From assembly GCA_031290725.1 (NCBI GenBank), contig JAITMZ010000090.1, forward strand, positions 1-17,681: a stretch of 17,681 bases of DNA, given 5' to 3'. The notes under the pieces are model-generated. The model was not told the DNA's origin. It was given only the letters and a program-made list of their open reading frames with translations, and made no database searches. Origin of the DNA: Spirochaetaceae bacterium (GTDB lineage: Bacteria > Spirochaetota > Spirochaetia > Treponematales > Treponemataceae). A program made the translations under genes and the position numbers. Below, one piece after another: positions 8,777 to 14,490 of the stretch; positions within the stretch are counted from its first letter, which is position 1, and every line of letters starts with the position of its first letter.

Positions 8777-11422
8777 ATGGGTGCAGATACACAGCCGCCC
8801 CGGAGCGGGGTTCCGGCGCAAAAGATAGCGGAGGAGCGGGTGGGATTCTTCCGGTCGATCAAGTATTTCGTCCACCTCCGGGGGTTTTGGTTCCCCTGGG
8901 AAACCCCTCCGGAGACGGCGGGCTGCACGGTGCTGGAGCCGGGCTTTGACCTGGTCACGGAAAGGGGGATACGGACCTACTTCCGGGAGCTGTGGCTGGA
9001 CAAGCCGAACGCCCCCGTCCTCGTAGACCAACCGGCCCACACGGTGCGGCGGTGGGGCATACGAAAGTTCCGGCACTACCTGCGGACGAAGAAGCGGGAG
9101 CAGGAGCAGAAGGAAAAGGGGCAGAAGGAAACGGATGTGCGGCCGCCGCAGTCGAAGAAGTCGAAAAAACCGATAGACAAGGCGGTCCTGAAGGAGATAA
9201 AGAAAAGGCGCGGCCTGCCGGTGGTGAAGAAGGAACAAACCCCGCCGATGCCGGCCTTTTCCCGCGGCCGTCCGCAGAAGTGGATCGACCTCCCTCCGGC
9301 GAAGCTGGTCAACACCGGCGAGAATTCGGCGCTGATGGAAGCAAACGGGGCGGGGGTGGACCTCTGCGACCCTGCGGCGGTGCGGCTTTTTTTCCGGAGC
9401 ATCCGGGAGACGGTGCCCATTTACAAGTTCCTGTTCCTGGAACTGCGGGCCGCCGCCGGCACGAGCTGGGGCTATGTGAGCGGCCTCAGCGACATCGAGA
9501 AAAAGCGGACCATGGTCATCGGCTTTCCCAACTCGGTCACCAACATCCTGGACGGCACTGCCGGCGCTTCCGCGTTTTCCGGCTTCACCTGCCTCAGTGC
9601 GGTCATGGCCGGCAAGGCCGCGTCGATCGGCGCCTATGCGTTCCACGGATGCACCTCCCTCCGGATGGTGGTGGCCCCGGAGGTAACGAACATCGGGACG
9701 AGCGCCTTCTCGGGCGCTACCCTCCTCCGGGTGGCGGCCCTGTCCGAAGAGGTTTCGGCCATCGGGGACAGCGCCTTCGCCTCCTGCACCACCTTTGGGG
9801 CGGCCAACTTCCCCCAGGTGAAATCCATCGGGAACAGCGCCTTTGCGCTCTGCACCGGCCTCGCGGGCCTCCGGTTCCCCCAGGCGGAAACCCTGGGGAA
9901 CAACGCCTTTGCCGGCGCTGCCGGCCTTACAAGCGCGAGCTTCCCGATGCTGCACACCATGGGAAGCGGCGCCTTCTCAGGCTGCTCCGGCCTCGTGAAG
10001 GTGAACCTCCCTCGGATCAGGAGCATGGGCACGGCCGCCTTCGCGCTCTGCACGCGCCTTAAGGAGGTGCGCCTCTGTGCGGCCTTGACCGGGGACTTCA
10101 CCTTCCCCGATAACCCGGAGACCGCCTTTACCGTCCGCGGCAAAGGCACCCTGGTCGCGCTCGCCAAGGGCAAGATCCTCGTGGACAAGGGCCGCATCGC
10201 CTGCTGGGCCCTGCCCAAGACCGGCTCCGTGGCGGCCCCCCCGGAAGTGACCGCCCTGGGCGCCACCTTCCGGGGTGCTAGCGGCCTCGTGACGGTGAGC
10301 CTCCCCCAGGTGGGGGCAGTCGGGAACAGCGCCTTCCAGGGTTGCACCGGCCTCACGTCCGCGAGCCTCCCCCAGGCGGTGACCCTGGGGAACAACGTCT
10401 TCCAGGGCTGCGCCGCCCTCACGTCAGTCAGCATCCCCCTGGCGGCAAGCCTGGGGGAGAACCTGTTCACCGGCCACACGGCCCTTCGCTCGGTAAACCT
10501 CGCGAGCGTCGAAACCCTGGCGACCAGCGCCTTCTTGGGCTGCACTGCCCTCGCTGCGGTGGACCTTTCGGCCCTCAAAAGCATGGGAAGCAGCGCCTTC
10601 TCCGGCTGCACCAGCCTCACCGCAGCCAACCTGCCCGCGCTGCAAGCCCTGGGGAGCAGCGCCTTCGCGGGCTGTACGGGCTTGGCAGACGTGAGCGCCC
10701 CGCTCCTTCACACCCTGGGCCACTCCGCCTTCTACGGCTGCAGGGGCCTCTCGGCAATGAGCCTCCCGGAGGTGCACACCATCGGCCGCGAAGCCTTCCG
10801 GGGCGCCACGGGCCTCAAGGAAGTGAGAGCCCCCCTCCTCCAGACCCTGGGCTATGAAGCCTTTCGGGGGTGCACCCGTTTAGCGGCCGTGAGAGTCCCC
10901 CTGCTGCGCACCATGGAAAGCGGCGCCTTTGACCACTGCTCCGCCCTGAAGGAGGCGAGCCTCCCGCTCCTGGAAAACCTGGAACACAACGCCTTCCGGG
11001 GCGCTACCGGCCTCAAGGAGGTGAGCCTCCCCCAGGCCAAAACCATCGGGAGCGGCGCCTTCTCCAACTGCGCGAGCCTGGTAAACGTGGGCATCCCGGA
11101 AGCCCTGGTCATCGAGAGCAACGCCTTCCGGGGCTGCACGAGCCTCGTGACAATCAGCCTGCCCCGGGTAACGGGCATCGGGGAACACGCCTTTGACCGC
11201 GCGGCCAGCCTCGTGAAGGTGACCTTCGGCGCTTTTGTCGCCGGCGCCGACTTCAGCACCGCCTCGCCCTTCCCCGGAGACCTCCGGGACAAGTTCCTCG
11301 CCAACGGAAGCGGCACCTACACCCGCCCCGCCGGCAGCGACACATGGACGTTTTTTCACACGCCTTCTTTTTCGGGAAAAGATTCGGGGGCGGCACAGTC
11401 GAATTCGATATGGAAAAAATGA
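8777..11422 (+). CDS. BspA/TpLRR-type leucine-rich repeat protein, no signal peptide, with aberrant C-terminal tail
   Basis: The gene encodes an 881-aa protein with 23 leucine-rich repeats of 22 residues, pattern G-x-x-AF-x-GCT-x-L-x-x-v-x-LP-x-v-x-x-l. There are 8 repeats at about residues 263-437 and 15 at 495-823. Between them is a non-repeat island containing FTVRGKGTLVALAKGKILVDKG. The first 260 residues are not LRR: RVGFFRSIKYFVHLRG, a very basic linker (about 85-160, many KK, EQ and KR runs) and a globular part ending near RTMVIGFPNSVTNIL. BspA-like proteins usually act as adhesins, but no signal peptide or lipobox is visible here. The ATG is supported by GAGGTGA 5 nt upstream and by the promoter at 8720. 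GTG at 8771 is an alternative. The family-typical ending TYTRPAGSDTWT (residue 858) is followed by 23 unrelated residues. Role unknown; binding function likely. Confidence 0.88.
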   Translation: MGADTQPPRSGVPAQKIAEERVGFFRSIKYFVHLRGFWFPWETPPETAGCTVLEPGFDLVTERGIRTYFRELWLDKPNAPVLVDQPAHTVRRWGIRKFRHYLRTKKREQEQKEKGQKETDVRPPQSKKSKKPIDKAVLKEIKKRRGLPVVKKEQTPPMPAFSRGRPQKWIDLPPAKLVNTGENSALMEANGAGVDLCDPAAVRLFFRSIRETVPIYKFLFLELRAAAGTSWGYVSGLSDIEKKRTMVIGFPNSVTNILDGTAGASAFSGFTCLSAVMAGKAASIGAYAFHGCTSLRMVVAPEVTNIGTSAFSGATLLRVAALSEEVSAIGDSAFASCTTFGAANFPQVKSIGNSAFALCTGLAGLRFPQAETLGNNAFAGAAGLTSASFPMLHTMGSGAFSGCSGLVKVNLPRIRSMGTAAFALCTRLKEVRLCAALTGDFTFPDNPETAFTVRGKGTLVALAKGKILVDKGRIACWALPKTGSVAAPPEVTALGATFRGASGLVTVSLPQVGAVGNSAFQGCTGLTSASLPQAVTLGNNVFQGCAALTSVSIPLAASLGENLFTGHTALRSVNLASVETLATSAFLGCTALAAVDLSALKSMGSSAFSGCTSLTAANLPALQALGSSAFAGCTGLADVSAPLLHTLGHSAFYGCRGLSAMSLPEVHTIGREAFRGATGLKEVRAPLLQTLGYEAFRGCTRLAAVRVPLLRTMESGAFDHCSALKEASLPLLENLEHNAFRGATGLKEVSLPQAKTIGSGAFSNCASLVNVGIPEALVIESNAFRGCTSLVTISLPRVTGIGEHAFDRAASLVKVTFGAFVAGADFSTASPFPGDLRDKFLANGSGTYTRPAGSDTWTFFHTPSFSGKDSGAAQSNSIWKK
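9563..10087 (+). repeat. LRR-encoding 66-bp repeats, block 1 (8 units)
   Basis: Eight degenerate 66-bp units each encode one 22-residue LRR, for example GNSAFALCTGLAGLRFPQAETL split over neighbouring strands. Two units deviate in length: one has 23 codons and the last has 20. The reverse strand stays open over long stretches only because of this biased GC-rich repeat. Confidence 0.85.
10259..11245 (+). repeat. LRR-encoding 66-bp repeats, block 2 (15 units)
   Basis: Fifteen consecutive units follow the non-repeat island; all are 22 codons except the first, which is 21. Units such as AFRGATGLKEV recur almost unchanged (near 10797 and 11000), which suggests recent internal duplication or gene conversion within the block. 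Confidence 0.85.
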
Positions 11423-11459
11423 TAAGCGATTTTATTCCCGGAGATACACTGCGGTATAT

Positions 11460-11612
11460 ATGCGAGATGGGAAGTTCCACGGAATTGACGATTCCATTAT
11501 CGGGGAAACCCGGCGCCCCAAGCAGAAGGATGAGGTGCGCCTGCTTGCCCGGAATGTGGCGCAGGAGTATACCTATGACTGCGGCAACCCCGCGGTAAAA
11601 ATTTCTTGTTAA
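11460..11612 (+). pseudogene. Unrecognised coding remnant downstream of the LRR gene
   Basis: A 50-codon reading frame begins at an ATG (MRDGKFHGIDDSIIGE), continues through VRLLARNVAQEYTYDCG and stops with TAA. Its composition looks protein-like, but no ribosome site sits at a useful distance (GGAGA is about 15 nt away). A different frame just upstream, from about 11360 to 11460, also looks protein-like: FGKRFGGGTVEFDMEKM then ISDFIPGDTLRYI. Together they suggest one former gene interrupted by a frameshift near 11450-11465 and joined at its 5' end to the LRR gene. I do not recognise the family. A genuine small gene is possible but less likely. Confidence 0.35.
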
Positions 11613-11631
11613 CCAGCGCTTCCCTGGCCGC

Positions 11632-12162
11632 TCACAATCGATCCGCCCCGATCCCCGACCAGTTGTGCTCCACCCCGAGCTCGTCGAGGATCTGCGACAC
11701 CTGCCCCCGGTGGTGGGTGTTGTGCATGACGAGCTGGCTCAGCATGAAATGGACCGGCACCGTGGGCGGGCTGCCGCTGAACCACTTGACCGGCGCGGCG
11801 AGGTCCGCATCGCTGAGGGAAGAGACGAAGCTCACCAGGGCATCATCGGCAACGGCAAAGGCAGCGCGGATGTCTCCCCATTGCGCATCCGTGACCGGTC
11901 CCTCGAAGGCCACCTTGAGCCCCGCAACGGGCCCCGCCGCGGCCTGGGCGGCGGCATTGTCCGGCACCCCTTCGGCCATCGCCCCCAGGAAGAACATGGT
12001 GCCCCCCAGAACATGCCGCGCCAGGCCCGAGAGGCTGCCGTAATAGCTCCCCCGCCCCTTTTCCCGCTCCTCGTTGGACAGCCCGTCCAGCAAGCCGTAC
12101 ATGGCACCATCCGCGTCCTTGTTATACCGGGCATAGATCGCCAATAAATCTTTTGCTTTCAT
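11632..12162 (-). CDS. DinB/YfiT-like four-helix putative metalloenzyme
   Basis: The gene encodes a 176-aa DinB-superfamily protein, a four-helix bundle that typically binds a divalent metal through three histidines. Here these are likely H50 (GLARHVLGG) and H147 and H151 (MHNTHHRGQ). The HNTHHRGQVSQIL segment is the strongest family signature. Some relatives are thiol-dependent S-transferases (bacillithiol, mycothiol); many have no known substrate, and none can be assigned here. No signal peptide or membrane segment is present, so the protein is cytoplasmic. GGAGG lies 6 nt before the ATG, which confirms the start. It is divergent from the M15 peptidase gene, each with its own promoter. Alanine-rich stretches around residues 68-80 are compatible with helices. 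Confidence 0.85.
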   Translation of the reverse strand: MKAKDLLAIYARYNKDADGAMYGLLDGLSNEEREKGRGSYYGSLSGLARHVLGGTMFFLGAMAEGVPDNAAAQAAAGPVAGLKVAFEGPVTDAQWGDIRAAFAVADDALVSFVSSLSDADLAAPVKWFSGSPPTVPVHFMLSQLVMHNTHHRGQVSQILDELGVEHNWSGIGADRL

Positions 12163-12179
12163 GTTTCACCTCCCCCCAT

Positions 12180-12208
12180 ACTATAGCACCCGGGGGCGTT
12201 TTTGTCAA
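12180..12208 (-). promoter_or_regulatory. Promoter of the DinB-like gene
   Basis: On the minus strand TTGACA (12203-12208) and TATAGT (12180-12185) are 17 nt apart, with TGC just before the -10. This is close to consensus at every position. The predicted start is near 12173, so the leader carries little more than the GGAGG ribosome site. Confidence 0.8.
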
Positions 12209-12236
12209 GTCAAATGCGGTGCCCTGGCGCGGGTGC

Positions 12237-12265
12237 TTGAACAATTGCAAAAAGTGTGCGATACT
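12237..12265 (+). promoter_or_regulatory. Promoter of the M15 peptidase gene, giving an almost leaderless mRNA
   Basis: TTGAAC (12237-12242) and GATACT (12260-12265) are spaced by 17 nt, and TGC again precedes the -10 box. The start of transcription is expected near 12272, only 3 nt before the ATG at 12275. No ribosome site is seen before that ATG. Confidence 0.6.
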
Positions 12266-12274
12266 ATTCCCGTG

Positions 12275-13246
12275 ATGCATCTGTCTGTGACCACACGTAC
12301 GCTGTCCGGCATACCCATCCTCTTCGCCGCGCTTCTGGCTGTTGCTTCCGCCCAGGCGCCCCGTTCCCAGACTCAGTCTCGGCAGCTGCCCTTCGGCGCG
12401 GAAATCCAGGCGGAGGTCTCCGCCCAGAACCGGCAGCAGGACCCCGCCTTTGCGGAACGGGTGATGCGGGCATTTGCGGCGGCGTATCCCGGCCGGCTGG
12501 GGGAGCCGGTATTCCGGGGCAGCGACTGGGCCGTCTCCCTGGGGGGCATAGTCTATTATTTCGCCGGGGGACGTATGCTTCGGGAGCCCCTCCTCAGCCG
12601 AGCCGATGAGTTTCTCCCCCATTCCTTCTACCCCTATCCCGCAGAACTTCCGGAATGGAAGTCCCCCACGGCGGAGCAGAACGAACGGTTCCGTACCATT
12701 CGGGAACGCCGCCAAATCCAGACTTTGAAGCACTCCCAGGATTTTTTTGACGACCTGTGGGGCATCCACAACCACGCCCAGGGATCCGCCCGGATGCAGC
12801 GCATGGATTTCTTGGGGAAAAAGCTTATCGTTCACTATAGTATAATGGAAGAAATCGCTCTGGTGGAGATGCGTATTCTGGAGGCCGCCAAAACCAACGC
12901 CGCCGTACGGGCCTGGATACAGGGACTGCAAAGCGCCACCGGCTGGAACTGGCGGAACATCGCCGAAACCGCCAGCCGAAGCTACCATTCCTACGGCGCC
13001 GCTGTGGACGTGCTCTCCAAGCCGGAACGGGGCAAGGAAACCTACTGGCTCTGGACCGCCCAGAAAAATATGGACTGGTGGGCCGTCCCCTACAGCCGCC
13101 GCCAGCACCCGCCCCAGGAGGTCATCAAAGCCTTCGAAGCCTACGGATTCACCTGGGGCGGCAAATGGCTGGTCTACGACACCATGCACTTTGAATACCG
13201 TCCTGAAATCCTGATCCTCAACGGCCTACCGGTCCTGAGAGAATAG
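12275..13246 (+). CDS. Exported M15-family metallopeptidase (D,D-carboxypeptidase/endopeptidase type)
   Basis: The gene encodes a 323-aa protein with a signal peptide (hydrophobic 10-23, cleavage near VASA-QA at about 26-28), so it should act in the periplasm on peptidoglycan peptides. The C-terminal half carries the M15 zinc-site pattern: SYHSYGAAVD gives H238 and D245, and MHFEYRPE gives H305. WWAVP and the GFTWGGKW strand between them are also typical of the VanY/D-Ala-D-Ala peptidase fold. The N-terminal part (about 30-165) is an extra domain I do not recognise. The start was placed at 12275 because upstream in-frame codons would lie before the promoter, and only this ATG gives a clean signal peptide. 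The exact bond cleaved cannot be read from the sequence. Confidence 0.82.
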   Translation: MHLSVTTRTLSGIPILFAALLAVASAQAPRSQTQSRQLPFGAEIQAEVSAQNRQQDPAFAERVMRAFAAAYPGRLGEPVFRGSDWAVSLGGIVYYFAGGRMLREPLLSRADEFLPHSFYPYPAELPEWKSPTAEQNERFRTIRERRQIQTLKHSQDFFDDLWGIHNHAQGSARMQRMDFLGKKLIVHYSIMEEIALVEMRILEAAKTNAAVRAWIQGLQSATGWNWRNIAETASRSYHSYGAAVDVLSKPERGKETYWLWTAQKNMDWWAVPYSRRQHPPQEVIKAFEAYGFTWGGKWLVYDTMHFEYRPEILILNGLPVLRE

Positions 13247-13283
13247 CCTGGGGCCTCATAGCGGGGCGCCTAAATGAACAAAT

Positions 13284-13661
13284 CTAAGTATCGTTTTTTG
13301 TATTGCGCAATACATCTATAACACCGAAAATAACATCCTGATATTTTGGGGGCATATCGTTGAACAGCGCAACAAGGCGTGTCGTTCTTTCATCTGTCGT
13401 TTTTACATCGAACATTTGACCTTCCCCGGTTAACAACCAATCTTTACTCACATTGAATTCGGAAACAATTAACTTTATCAATCTGTCATTTACCGTTCTT
13501 AATCCGACTTCAATGCCCGCGATATAACCGCCCGACAGGGAGAGCAGTTTGCAGAATGCTCTCTGACTTAATCCGAGCTGTTCCCGCAGCAGTTTTATCC
13601 GCCCGCCGGTCGTTTTTACATCAGTCTTTTTCATTTTTTCTATCATTCTTTTATAATACAT
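13284..13661 (-). CDS. XRE-family helix-turn-helix repressor-like regulator
   Basis: The gene encodes a protein of about 125 aa with an N-terminal Cro/C1-type HTH, about residues 20-75: GGRIKLLREQLGLSQRAFCKLL, where LSQRAF is the classic helix-turn start, then GGYIAGIEVGLRTVNDR and VSKDWLLTGEG. The last 35 residues (RLVALFNDMPPKYQDVIFGV) form a probable helical dimerisation tail. The start is uncertain: ATG codons at 13661, 13646 and 13634 are all possible, and 13661 has AGGA a few nt upstream. An in-frame ATG at 13751 overlaps the divergent promoter and is unlikely. The gene is divergent from a 61-aa protein that resembles its tail, across a palindrome-covered promoter, an arrangement expected for an autoregulated switch. 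It converges with the M15 gene. Confidence 0.85.
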   Translation of the reverse strand: MYYKRMIEKMKKTDVKTTGGRIKLLREQLGLSQRAFCKLLSLSGGYIAGIEVGLRTVNDRLIKLIVSEFNVSKDWLLTGEGQMFDVKTTDERTTRLVALFNDMPPKYQDVIFGVIDVLRNTKNDT

Positions 13662-13744
13662 CAGTCCTGCCCGTTTTGCAAGCGAAGTCCGCCTAATTTT
13701 TAGCCAAAACACCGGTTTTTTTGTGCAAAAACAAAGAAAATCGC

Positions 13745-13773
13745 TTGACATGTTTAATAATTAGTCATATAAT
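13745..13773 (+). promoter_or_regulatory. Fully consensus sigma-70 promoter for the 61-aa protein
   Basis: TTGACA (13745-13750) and TATAAT (13768-13773) are separated by exactly 17 nt. This is the ideal sigma-70 arrangement and the strongest promoter in the window. Such a promoter normally needs a repressor to be silent. Transcription should begin near 13780, leaving a leader of about 29 nt. Confidence 0.88.
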
Positions 13774-13779
13774 TACTAA
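13761..13779. promoter_or_regulatory. Palindrome over the -10 box, candidate operator of the XRE repressor
   Basis: TTAGT (13761-13765) and ACTAA (13775-13779) form a perfect inverted repeat with a 9-nt centre, 19 bp in total, that encloses the TATAAT box completely. Its size and position suit a dimeric HTH repressor blocking RNA polymerase. The assignment to the adjacent XRE protein is inference. Confidence 0.55.
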
Positions 13780-13808
13780 AAAGTATGCAATGATAAAGGA
13801 GCGTGAGT

Positions 13809-13994
13809 ATGGAGGAGAAGGTGCGGGTTGCTCGGCTCGTTGAGGTATTTAACGAACTGTCAAATGAAGACAAAAATTTGGTCTTGCAAATATCAGAAAC
13901 CATAACCCAGGGGCAAGGCTCGATTCTTGCAGGTTTGAGTAGCGCTGCAAATAACTCTAGGAATGAAATCGCAAAACAAAATTTTTTTGTATAA
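13809..13994 (+). CDS. Small HTH-less protein resembling the tail of the adjacent XRE regulator
   Basis: The gene encodes 61 residues beginning MEEKVRVARLVEVFNELSNE. GGAG lies 7 nt before this ATG; an upstream GTG at 13803 is too close to the site. Residues 8-33 (ARLVEVFNELSNEDKNLVLQ and onward) align without gaps to the C-terminal tail of the divergent XRE protein (TRLVALFNDMPPKYQDVIFG): RLV and FN are identical and most other positions are conservative. The last 25 residues are polar and probably disordered. There is no DNA-binding motif. It may dimerise with the repressor and modulate it, or be a decayed regulator that lost its HTH. It could also share only a common oligomerisation motif. 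It is driven by the consensus promoter at 13745. Confidence 0.65.
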   Translation: MEEKVRVARLVEVFNELSNEDKNLVLQISETITQGQGSILAGLSSAANNSRNEIAKQNFFV

Positions 13995-14018
13995 CGTTAT
14001 GCAGGTTTTGCCAAAACC
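13991..14018. repeat. Two adjacent short palindromes
   Basis: ATAACGTTAT (13991-14000) is a perfect 10-bp palindrome overlapping the stop codon of the 61-aa gene. Three bases later, GGTTTTG and CAAAACC (14004-14018) form a perfect inverted repeat around one base. With a 1-nt centre the second is better suited to protein binding than to an RNA hairpin. No T-run follows, so a terminator is unlikely. Confidence 0.6.
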
Positions 14019-14031
14019 ATTGGAGGTTATT

Positions 14032-14076
14032 ATGGCACTCGATTTTCAGACCCGTGGAGTATATCTTCGATCGTAA
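14032..14076 (+). CDS. 14-codon ORF with strong ribosome site (leader peptide or gene relic)
   Basis: GGAGG lies 5 nt before an ATG that opens a 14-residue frame, MALDFQTRGVYLRS, ending in TAA at 14074-14076. The stop codon overlaps the base of the hairpin at 14075-14104. A short translated frame just before a hairpin looks like a leader peptide, but a truncated former gene is equally possible. Nothing in the peptide suggests amino-acid sensing. Confidence 0.3.
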   Translation: MALDFQTRGVYLRS

Positions 14077-14104
14077 GGGGCTTAACTTTGAAGTTAAGAG
14101 CCTT
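14075..14104 (+). other. RNA hairpin after the 14-codon ORF
   Basis: CTTAACTT (14081-14088) and AAGTTAAG (14091-14098) pair perfectly around TG. AAGG and CCTT extend the stem across a 2x2 internal loop. The sequence after it (ATCTTTGACTG) has no real U-run, so termination would be inefficient at best. Confidence 0.5.
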
Positions 14105-14179
14105 ATCTTTGACTGCGGAAATAAAATTGGTTCCCTATCCTGCTTGAGCGGGGTGAGTTTTTTATAGAAGGAGTTCGAT

Positions 14180-14287
14180 ATGGGCAGTAACAAAACGTAT
14201 CCGCCCGGAAAAGACGCCGAGTTCGACGCCTGGGTGAATGCCAAAGCCGGTCCGTGGAGCGTGATACAGAAGGCGATTGTCCCGTGA
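14180..14287 (+). CDS. 35-aa internally deleted relative of the unknown protein at 7775-8449
   Basis: An AAGGAG ribosome site 6 nt upstream introduces the ATG of MGSNKTYPPGKDAEFDAWVN, followed by AKAGPWSVIQKAIVP and TGA. The first half resembles the N-terminus of the 224-aa protein (DAEFDAW against DAGFDVF), and MGSN-type starts are, as I recall, common in that family. The second half matches its very last strand (GPWSVIQKAIVP against GPWSDVASVIIA). The roughly 180 residues normally between them are missing, and the frame is kept. It looks like an in-frame deletion derivative of a former full gene. Whether it is expressed as a micro-protein is unknown; relic status is more likely. Confidence 0.55.
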   Translation: MGSNKTYPPGKDAEFDAWVNAKAGPWSVIQKAIVP

Positions 14288-14490
14288 GTGCACGCGGAGG
14301 CGCGGGGGTAGGAGGAGACGCAGAGAGTGGGCTGGGGGTTGGGATATTACCAGACTTCCGGCAACTCACCCAATTCTCCCGTGCCTCTGTGTCCTCTGTG
14401 GGAAATGAAAAGGATGTCCCACAGTGAGCACGGAGGACACGATGCTTCGACCCCTTCGACAGGCGGCGCGGAGGTGTAAAGGAGGAATCC
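14288..14490. repeat. Gene-free stretch with decayed purine-rich and inverted repeats
   Basis: No gene is apparent here. The left part is purine-rich on the plus strand (GGAGGCGCGGGGGTAGGAGG). A tandem CCTCTGTGT/CCTCTGTGG lies at 14384-14401. GTGTCCTCTGTG (14389-14400) pairs with CACGGAGGACAC (14429-14440), and CTGTGGG (14396-14402) pairs with CCCACAG (14418-14424), so two hairpins are mutually exclusive. CTTCGACAGGC (14454-14464) repeats part of the palindrome at 7729. These look like eroded intergenic repeats. The ribosome site of the next gene ends the stretch. Confidence 0.55.

Noticed and set aside
8663..9955. A 430-codon open frame on the minus strand opposite the LRR gene
   Set aside because: It is an antisense shadow of the GC-rich LRR gene: very rich in R, G and P, no ribosome site, and it starts inside the 21-bp array.
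12122..13189. A 355-codon minus-strand frame opposite the M15 gene
   Set aside because: The plus strand has a promoter, signal peptide and zinc-site motifs. The minus frame has none and overlaps the DinB promoter region.
13662..13751. Longer start of the XRE regulator at 13751
   Set aside because: It would place 30 atypical residues before the HTH, and its ATG overlaps the -35 box of the divergent promoter.
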